Program-made: the position numbers and the translations under genes
Assembly (NCBI RefSeq): GCF_025061645.1
Contig: NZ_JANYMP010000054.1
Location: forward strand, 1-38,332
DNA from: Umezawaea endophytica
Lineage (GTDB): Bacteria > Actinomycetota > Actinomycetes > Mycobacteriales > Pseudonocardiaceae
Direction: 5' to 3'
DNA length: 38,332 bases
Notes under the pieces: generated by a model
The model's input: the letters and a program-made list of their open reading frames with translations, nothing else
Told to the model about the DNA's origin: nothing
The model's database searches: none
Part shown: positions 33,401 through 38,332 of the stretch, one piece after another
Numbering within the stretch: the first letter of the stretch is position 1
How the letters are laid out: each line of letters opens with the position of its first letter

Positions 33401-33760
33401 ATGGACTTGCAGGTGCGCAGTGAGGCCCAGGGCGCCTGGGAGGTCGTGGTGGTGTCGGGGGAACTCGACGCCGAGACGGTTCCCGCGCTGTCCGAACACC
33501 TCGAACGAGCGGTGTCCGGTGCCGTTCGCCGGGTCGACCGGATCGATTGGATCGTCCTCGACCTGGCCGAGCTGAAGTTCATGGACTCCACCGGCCTGGC
33601 GCTGATGGTCGACTGGCACCGGAGGCTGGACGCGGGCGGCGGCCGGTTCCGCCTGGCCTCGATGCGGCCCGCCGTGCACAAGCTGTTCCGCCTGACCGAC
33701 CTCACCGCCGTCATGAGCATCCACGACACCGTCGGCGACGCGACCGCCGAACCCGCCTAG
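33401..33760 (+). CDS. STAS-domain anti-sigma factor antagonist
   Basis: 119-aa single STAS domain beginning MDLQVRSEAQGAWEVVVVSG. The phosphorylation loop is canonical: DLAELKFMDSTGLALMV, with Ser in DSTG. When unphosphorylated such proteins free a sigma factor from its anti-sigma kinase. The ATG at 33401 has GGAAGG upstream. Divergent from the RsbW-like gene (155-bp gap), forming a plausible kinase/antagonist pair. Its stop overlaps by four bases the end of the epimerase-like gene on the other strand. Confidence 0.9.
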   Translation: MDLQVRSEAQGAWEVVVVSGELDAETVPALSEHLERAVSGAVRRVDRIDWIVLDLAELKFMDSTGLALMVDWHRRLDAGGGRFRLASMRPAVHKLFRLTDLTAVMSIHDTVGDATAEPA

Positions 33761-34644
33761 CCGACGGGCTGGGCCGCCCGCCACGCCCGGAAGTGGACGT
33801 CGACCGCGTCGGTGGGGGACAGGTGGCGCGGCCTCCACCCCAGCAGGCGGTGGGCCTTCGCGCTGGTGACCAGCTCGTCCTGGTCGGCGGCCACCTGCAT
33901 CACCCCGCCCGCCTCCGCGTCCTCCAGACCGATCTCCCCGGTGTACCCGGCCGCGCGCAGGGCTTCCCGCTGCACGTCGATCGCGCGCAGGCGCTGGTCG
34001 TCGGCGAGGACGAAGGTCTCCCCGTCGAACCGGGCCGGGTCGCGCAGGACCGCCGCGTACGCGTCCGCCAGGTCCTCGACGTGCACCCAGCTCCAGCGCT
34101 TGGCGGTGTCGCCGTAGAAGGTGGTCAGGCCCGCGAACCACTGGCCGAGCATCGACGTGCCCGCGGCCCCGCCGTAGAGGAAGCCGGGTCGGACGATCGT
34201 GTGGCCGAGACCCGAGTCGGCCAGCTCCCGTTCGAGCCGGAAGCGGAAGTGCAGCGGGCTCTCCGGGTTGCCGGGGGTGGTCTCGTCCATCAGCGCGAGA
34301 CCCGTGCGGCCGTAAGCGGAGATGCCGGTGGTGTAGACGAGGTGGCGACGGCGGCCGTCGTCCTCCTGGGCCGCGAGCAGTTCGGCGAACAGCCGCTGGT
34401 CGCTGCCGACGGGGTCGCCGAGGTCGAGCACCGTGTGCACGACCGCGTCGGCCTCGCGGAGCCGGGCGCGCCAGGAGTCCGGCTGTGCGAGGTCGCCGAG
34501 CACCGGCGTCACCTCGATCGCCTCCAGGGCGCGTTCGCCCGCCTGCGAGCGGGTCAGGCCCAGCACCGCGTGCCCGTCGCGGCTGAGCGCGGCGGCGATT
34601 CGCGAACCGGCGTAGCCGGTGGCCCCGGTGACGAGGATCTTCAT
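33757..34644 (-). CDS. NAD(P)-dependent epimerase/reductase-like protein (extended/atypical SDR)
   Basis: 295-aa Rossmann protein: cofactor motif VTGATGYAGSRIAAAL near the N-terminus, then VLGDLAQPDSW, ADAVVHTVLDLGDP, VYTTGISAYG, and TIVRPGFLYGG. The usual YxxxK pair is not evident; the corresponding region reads PLHFRFRLEREL, so it may be a non-catalytic or atypical SDR. The ATG at 34644 overlaps the stop of the hydrolase gene (ATGA), so the two are co-translated, and both are probably under the MarR repressor. Confidence 0.88.
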   Translation of the reverse strand: MKILVTGATGYAGSRIAAALSRDGHAVLGLTRSQAGERALEAIEVTPVLGDLAQPDSWRARLREADAVVHTVLDLGDPVGSDQRLFAELLAAQEDDGRRRHLVYTTGISAYGRTGLALMDETTPGNPESPLHFRFRLERELADSGLGHTIVRPGFLYGGAAGTSMLGQWFAGLTTFYGDTAKRWSWVHVEDLADAYAAVLRDPARFDGETFVLADDQRLRAIDVQREALRAAGYTGEIGLEDAEAGGVMQVAADQDELVTSAKAHRLLGWRPRHLSPTDAVDVHFRAWRAAQPVG

Positions 34645-35522
34645 GCGGTGCTCCCGTGGAAGAAGGTGGCGAGCCGGTCGGCGAGCCAGGTTGGGTTGTC
34701 CGTGCCGATGGCGTGCGTGCTGCCGGGCACGATGTCCGCGCGCACGTCGGTCGCGGCCTCGCGGGCACCGTCGAGCAGCACCTGCTGGGGGAGGCCGTGC
34801 TCGCCGTTGAGGACGAGGACCGGCATCTCCAGCCGCGCGGCGGCGCGGGCGGCGCGGCCGTCGTCGAGCAGCGTCGCGTAGTGCTCGAACCCGCCGCGCA
34901 TCCCGCCGGGCGCGCGGTAGGTGCGCAGCAGTTCCTCGCGGTGTGCGGGGCTCAGCGTCCCCGCGGTCATCACCGACCAGAAGCGGTCGAGGTAGGCAGC
35001 CTCGCGGCCCGCCGTGAGCAGTTCGGCGAGGTCGACCTGCGCGTGGAAGCCGAAGTGCCACGAGCCGCCCGCGGAGACGTCCATGAGCCGTTCCAGGCCG
35101 AACCCCGGCAGGGCCGACTCGGTGAGCCCCAGGCGGCGCACCTCGTCCGGGTAGGCGGTGGCGTAGGCGTGCACGACCATGGTGCCGATGTCGGCGCCCA
35201 CGAGGTCGACCTCGGTGAAGCCCAGGTGCCTGACCAGGTGGTGCAGGTCCTCGGCCTCGTCGCGCTTGGTGTAGCGGCCGGCGGGCTTGGCCGAGTCGCC
35301 GGAGCCGCGCAGGTCCGGCGCGATCACGGTGAACCCGGCGTCGGCGAGCAGCGGCATGGTCGGCCGCCACTCGGTCCAGGTGAACGGCCAGCCGTGCGCG
35401 AGCAGCACGGCCGGGCCGCTGCCGCCGACGACGTGGTGCAGCCGCACTCCGTTGACCTCGGCGTAGCGGTGGGTGAAACCGGGCAGACCCGTGACGGGGC
35501 TGTCCGGTGGCGGGGTGGTGAC
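34641..35522 (-). CDS. Alpha/beta hydrolase, epoxide-hydrolase-like
   Basis: About 293 aa. HGWPFTWTEW is the HGxP oxyanion motif of epoxide hydrolases; the nucleophile elbow LVGADIGTMV has Asp rather than Ser, and GSTHAIGTDNP carries the catalytic His. This favours epoxide hydrolase or haloalkane dehalogenase chemistry over esterase. The family core FTHRYAEVNGVRLHHVV needs a start upstream of the GTG in VNGVRL, but between the promoter and that point there is no ATG or GTG in frame. AGGAGG (35528-35533) sits before GTC codons at 35525 and 35522, so a GTC start is the best reading; a TTG overlapping the -10 is unlikely. Divergent from MarR. Confidence 0.82.
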   Translation of the reverse strand, partial: VTTPPPDSPVTGLPGFTHRYAEVNGVRLHHVVGGSGPAVLLAHGWPFTWTEWRPTMPLLADAGFTVIAPDLRGSGDSAKPAGRYTKRDEAEDLHHLVRHLGFTEVDLVGADIGTMVVHAYATAYPDEVRRLGLTESALPGFGLERLMDVSAGGSWHFGFHAQVDLAELLTAGREAAYLDRFWSVMTAGTLSPAHREELLRTYRAPGGMRGGFEHYATLLDDGRAARAAARLEMPVLVLNGEHGLPQQVLLDGAREAATDVRADIVPGSTHAIGTDNPTWLADRLATFFHGSTA

Positions 35523-35548
35523 GACGTCCTCCTCTTGGCTGAACCTTG

Positions 35549-35591
35549 CTTGCCCAGGCAAGTAATAGTCGAAAAACTTTGCCTGGTCAAG
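35549..35591. promoter_or_regulatory. MarR operators and hydrolase promoter
   Basis: CTTGCCCAGGCAAG (35549-35562) and TTTGCCTGGTCAAG (35578-35591) are near-palindromes of 14 bp, 29 bp apart start to start; the second matches the reverse complement of the first at 12 of 14 positions. The minus-strand promoter TTGACC (35590-35585), 17-base spacer, TATTAC (35568-35563) is interleaved: one site covers the -35 and the other directly follows the -10. The second also lies 22 bp before the MarR start. Confidence 0.75.
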
Positions 35592-35613
35592 CAAAGAGAG
35601 GCAGGATGGCCGG

Positions 35614-36084
35614 GTGACCGACGAGGAGCCGCTGGCCGCGGACGAGATGCTGCTGTGGGCGACGCTGGGACGACTCGTCCACGCGCTGCCCAGGGTCCTG
35701 GAGGACGACATGGGCCGCGCCACCGGCCTGTCCATGACCGACTTCGCCGCACTGCTCGTGCTCGACCAGGCCCCCGGCCGCCGCCTGCGGATGTCCGAGC
35801 TGGCCACCGCCACCGGACTCACGCCCTCGCGCATCACCAGGGTCGTCGACGCGCTGCGCGCCCACGGCCTGGTCGACAAGGAGCGGCACGGGGCGGACGC
35901 GCGCGGCAACGTCGCCGTGCTCACCGAGGCGGGGCGGACCCGGCTCGACGCGGCTCAGCCCGCACACCTGGCCATCGCCCGCCGCCGGGTGCTGGACCAC
36001 GTCCCACCCGAGCTGGTCCCGGTCGTGGCGAACCTCCTGGAGGTCATCACCGCCGCCACGACCGACCCGCTGAAAGCGGTCTAG
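35614..36084 (+). CDS. MarR family transcriptional regulator
   Basis: 156-aa winged-helix repressor. The N-terminal helices are followed by the HTH RMSELATATGLTPSRITRVV, then DALRAHGLVDKERHGADARG (wing) and VLTEAGRTRLDAAQPAHL, the usual MarR order. The GTG at 35614 gives MTDEEPLAADEMLLWATLGR. Divergent from the hydrolase/epimerase-like pair with two operator copies between, so it most likely represses those genes and itself and is released by a phenolic, epoxide or other small ligand. Overlaps tail-to-tail by four bases with the histidine kinase gene. Confidence 0.92.
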   Translation: MTDEEPLAADEMLLWATLGRLVHALPRVLEDDMGRATGLSMTDFAALLVLDQAPGRRLRMSELATATGLTPSRITRVVDALRAHGLVDKERHGADARGNVAVLTEAGRTRLDAAQPAHLAIARRRVLDHVPPELVPVVANLLEVITAATTDPLKAV

Positions 36085-38332
36085 GACCCCTCGCCCATCC
36101 CCAGGTAGTAGGCGATCAGCCGCAGCAGGTGGTCGGTGTCGACGGGCTTGGTCACGTAGTCCGTCGCGCCGGAGGCCAGGCTCTTCTCCCGGTCGCCCTT
36201 CATCGCCTTGGCCGTCACCGCGATGACCGGCAGGTCCTCGTAGTGCTCCATCGCCCGGATCGCGGCCATCGTCGCGTTGCCGTCCAGTTCCGGCATCATG
36301 ATGTCCATCAGCACGAGCGTCACGTCGTCGTACTGCTCCAGCGCCCGGACGCCCGCGATGCCGTTGTCCGCGTAGATCACCTGGAGCCCGTGCAGCTCCA
36401 GCACGCTGGTCAGCGCGAACACGTTGCGCAGGTCGTCGTCGACGACCAGCACCTTCTCGCCGTGGAACCGGGTCGGCGCCTCGGGCAGCGTGTCCGGCGC
36501 GACCAGCGTCGCCGGGGCGGCGGCCACGGCGACCTGCGCGGTCCGGCCGCGGGTGACCGGCACCGACGGCGCGGGCAGCTCCTGGAGCGGCGCGGGGATC
36601 TCCGCGTGCTGCGCGGTCTTCGCCAGCGGCAGGTACAGCGTGAACGTGCTGCCGACGCCGGGCTCGCTGCGCACGTTGAGCCTGCCGTTGAGGAGCTGCG
36701 AGAGCTCGCGGCTGATCGACAGGCCCAGGCCCGTGCCGCCGTACTTGCGGCTGGTGGTGCCGTCGGCCTGCTGGAACGCCTCGAAGATCACCGACAGCTT
36801 CTCCGCCGGGATGCCGATGCCGGTGTCGCGGACGTCGAAGGCCAGCATCGACGTCGTGCGCGGCCACGCCATGTCCGGCGCCTCCTGCGGCTGGGCGTGC
36901 CGGATGTGCAGGTCGATCCCGCCCTCGTGGGTGAACTTGACCGCGTTGGACAGCAGGTTGCGCAGGATCTGCTGGAGCCGGTGCTCGTCGGTGTGCAGCG
37001 TGACGGGCACGTCCGGCTCCACGCTGATGTGGAACTCCAGGCCCTTCTCCGCCGTGAGCGGCAGGCACAGCGACTCGACGTACCGGACCAGCTCCGCCAC
37101 CCGCACCGGCTCGGCCTGCACCTGCATGTGCCCGGCCTCGACCTTCGTCAGGTCCAGGATGTCGTCGATGAGCTGGAGCAGGTCGCTGCCCGAGGAGTGG
37201 ATCGTGCGGGAGAACTCGACCTGCTTCGGGTTCAGGTTGCCGTCGAGGTTGTCCGCCAGCAACTTCGCCAGGATCAGCAGGCTGTTCAACGGGGTCCGCA
37301 GCTCGTGCGACATGTTGGCCATGAACTCGGACTTGTACTTCGACGCCGACGAGAGCTGCTTGGCGCGGTCCTCCAGCTCGGCCGACCCGGCCCGCAGCTC
37401 CTGCGCGAGGCGCTGCGACTCGGCGAGCAGCGCGTCCGTGCGGGCGTTGGCCAGCATGGTGTTCACGTTGACGCCGATGTTCTCCTTCAACTGCTCCAAC
37501 AGGTCCAGGTGCACGTTGGTGAACTCGTTGAGCGTGGCCAGCTCGATCACGCCCAGCGTCTCGCCCTGGAACAGCACCGGCAGGATGATCAGGTTCGCGG
37601 GCGTCGACGAGCCGAGTCCCGACGAGACGGTCAGGTAGCCCGGCGGCACCCCCGTGACGAGGATGGTCTTCTTCTCCAGCGCGGCCTGCCCGACCAGCGA
37701 CTCACCCGGCGCGAACCGCACCACGCGACCGTCCGGCCTGCCGTAGCCGTAGCTGGCGGTCAGCTCGAAACCCTCCTGCTGGAACAGGAAGAACGCGCCC
37801 TGCTGCGCCGACACGAGCGGCGTCAGCTCGCTCATGATCAGCGACGCGACCGCGTGCAGGTCGCGGTGGCCCTGCATCAACCCGGACAGCCTGGCCAGGT
37901 TCGTCTTGAGCCAGTCCTGTTCCTGGTTGGTGCGGGTCGTCTCCTTGAGGTTGCCGATCATCTGGTTGACGTTGTCCTTGAGCTCCGCCAGCTCACCGGA
38001 CGCCTCCACGGTGATCTGCCGGGTCAGGTCGCCCGCCGTCACCGCCGTCGCGACCGCCGCGATGGCCCGCACCTGGGTGGTCAGGTTGCTGGCCAACTGG
38101 TTCACGCTCTCGGTCAGCTTCTGCCACGTGCCGGACACACCGTCCACTTCGGCCTGACCGCCGAGGCGGCCCTCCGTGCCGACCTCGCGCGCCACGCGGG
38201 TCACCTCGCCGGCGAAGGACGAGAGCTGGTCGACCATCGTGTTGATCGTCGTCTTGAGTTCGAGGATCTCGCCGCGCGCGTCGACGTCGATCTTCTTCGA
38301 CAGGTCGCCGAGCGCCACCGCCGTGGTCACCT
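36081..38332 (-). CDS. Hybrid sensor histidine kinase with HAMP repeats, GAF and receiver, 3' part
   Basis: C-terminal 750 residues of a large signalling protein; the N-terminus is beyond the window edge. In order: at least two HAMP repeats ([20 protein letters not shown] and a similar [20 protein letters not shown]), a GAF domain ([12 protein letters not shown] to [12 protein letters not shown]), a coiled linker, then HisKA with [13 protein letters not shown] (His codon at 37305-37307). HATPase follows with [18 protein letters not shown] and [10 protein letters not shown]. After a Pro/Ala linker comes a receiver with VLVVDDD and phospho-Asp in [13 protein letters not shown] (codon 36303-36305) and TKPVD. 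Poly-HAMP arrays of this kind occur in cytoplasmic kinases linked to osmotic or stress sensing. Convergent with MarR. Output partner unknown. Confidence 0.95.
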   Translation of the reverse strand, partial: VTTAVALGDLSKKIDVDARGEILELKTTINTMVDQLSSFAGEVTRVAREVGTEGRLGGQAEVDGVSGTWQKLTESVNQLASNLTTQVRAIAAVATAVTAGDLTRQITVEASGELAELKDNVNQMIGNLKETTRTNQEQDWLKTNLARLSGLMQGHRDLHAVASLIMSELTPLVSAQQGAFFLFQQEGFELTASYGYGRPDGRVVRFAPGESLVGQAALEKKTILVTGVPPGYLTVSSGLGSSTPANLIILPVLFQGETLGVIELATLNEFTNVHLDLLEQLKENIGVNVNTMLANARTDALLAESQRLAQELRAGSAELEDRAKQLSSASKYKSEFMANMSHELRTPLNSLLILAKLLADNLDGNLNPKQVEFSRTIHSSGSDLLQLIDDILDLTKVEAGHMQVQAEPVRVAELVRYVESLCLPLTAEKGLEFHISVEPDVPVTLHTDEHRLQQILRNLLSNAVKFTHEGGIDLHIRHAQPQEAPDMAWPRTTSMLAFDVRDTGIGIPAEKLSVIFEAFQQADGTTSRKYGGTGLGLSISRELSQLLNGRLNVRSEPGVGSTFTLYLPLAKTAQHAEIPAPLQELPAPSVPVTRGRTAQVAVAAAPATLVAPDTLPEAPTRFHGEKVLVVDDDLRNVFALTSVLELHGLQVIYADNGIAGVRALEQYDDVTLVLMDIMMPELDGNATMAAIRAMEHYEDLPVIAVTAKAMKGDREKSLASGATDYVTKPVDTDHLLRLIAYYLGMGEGS

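Noticed and set aside
35523-35924. Hydrolase start at ATG 35924
   Set aside because: That stretch is antisense to MarR and lies upstream of the hydrolase promoter.

Overview
The window is very GC-rich actinobacterial chromosome: GTG starts are frequent, genes overlap by ATGA/GTGA, and several genes look leaderless. A single Emb-type arabinosyltransferase gene sits with the decaprenyl-phosphate phosphoribosyltransferase/phosphatase pair. That points to an arabinogalactan-walled member of the Pseudonocardiaceae (Saccharothrix/Lentzea/Actinosynnema-like). The genus is an inference from gene content only. No rRNA, intact tRNA, CRISPR array, insertion sequence, integrase or prophage was seen.

Layout. 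1-4867: glgX (3' part)-treY-treZ, a translationally coupled glycogen-to-trehalose operon. 4807-5757: an ANTAR RNA-binding regulator (minus) and a 58-aa CsbD stress protein (plus) behind a consensus SigB/SigF-type promoter. 5758-6701: a 0.94-kb gene-free convergent gap with lower GC. It holds a perfect 26-bp inverted repeat, tRNA-like fragments and a densely structured three-way-junction element. 6702-8188: a divergent SDR/TetR pair with paired operators. 8192-11273: an uncharacterised 664-aa protein with a HEPN-type R-x4-H motif, then a LacI regulator. 11525-15666: gabT plus an aldehyde dehydrogenase (GABA catabolism), divergent from a PucR regulator. 15848-18743: a membrane Ser/Thr kinase, an F420-type LLM oxidoreductase and a HAD phosphatase. 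18864-20267: an uncharacterised protein with a PD-(D/E)XK nuclease signature. 20268-27852: cell-envelope genes, namely emb, PAP2 phosphatase, UbiA prenyltransferase and a small P-loop NTPase on minus, and a flippase plus GT4 glycosyltransferase on plus. 27937-33760: a possible 37-aa ORF, a WS/DGAT acyltransferase, then a partner-switching stress-signalling cluster (MEDS-HATPase, GNAT, STAS, Ppx/GppA, HATPase, STAS). 33757-36084: an epimerase-like gene and an epoxide-hydrolase-like gene divergent from a MarR repressor with two operator copies. 36081-38332: the 3' part of a large multi-HAMP/GAF hybrid histidine kinase.

How it fits together. The trehalose genes, CsbD, the ANTAR regulator and the STAS/HATPase modules share a general stress and osmotic theme, and two stress-sigma-like promoters (before csbD and before the MEDS-HATPase gene) tie them together. 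The best candidates for undescribed biology are the HEPN-motif protein, the PD-(D/E)XK protein, the structured gap at 5.76-6.70 kb, and a partner-switch operon built around a divergent Ppx and a STAS protein lacking the phosphorylatable serine. Two genes (25542 and about 35522) appear to lack an ATG/GTG/TTG start.
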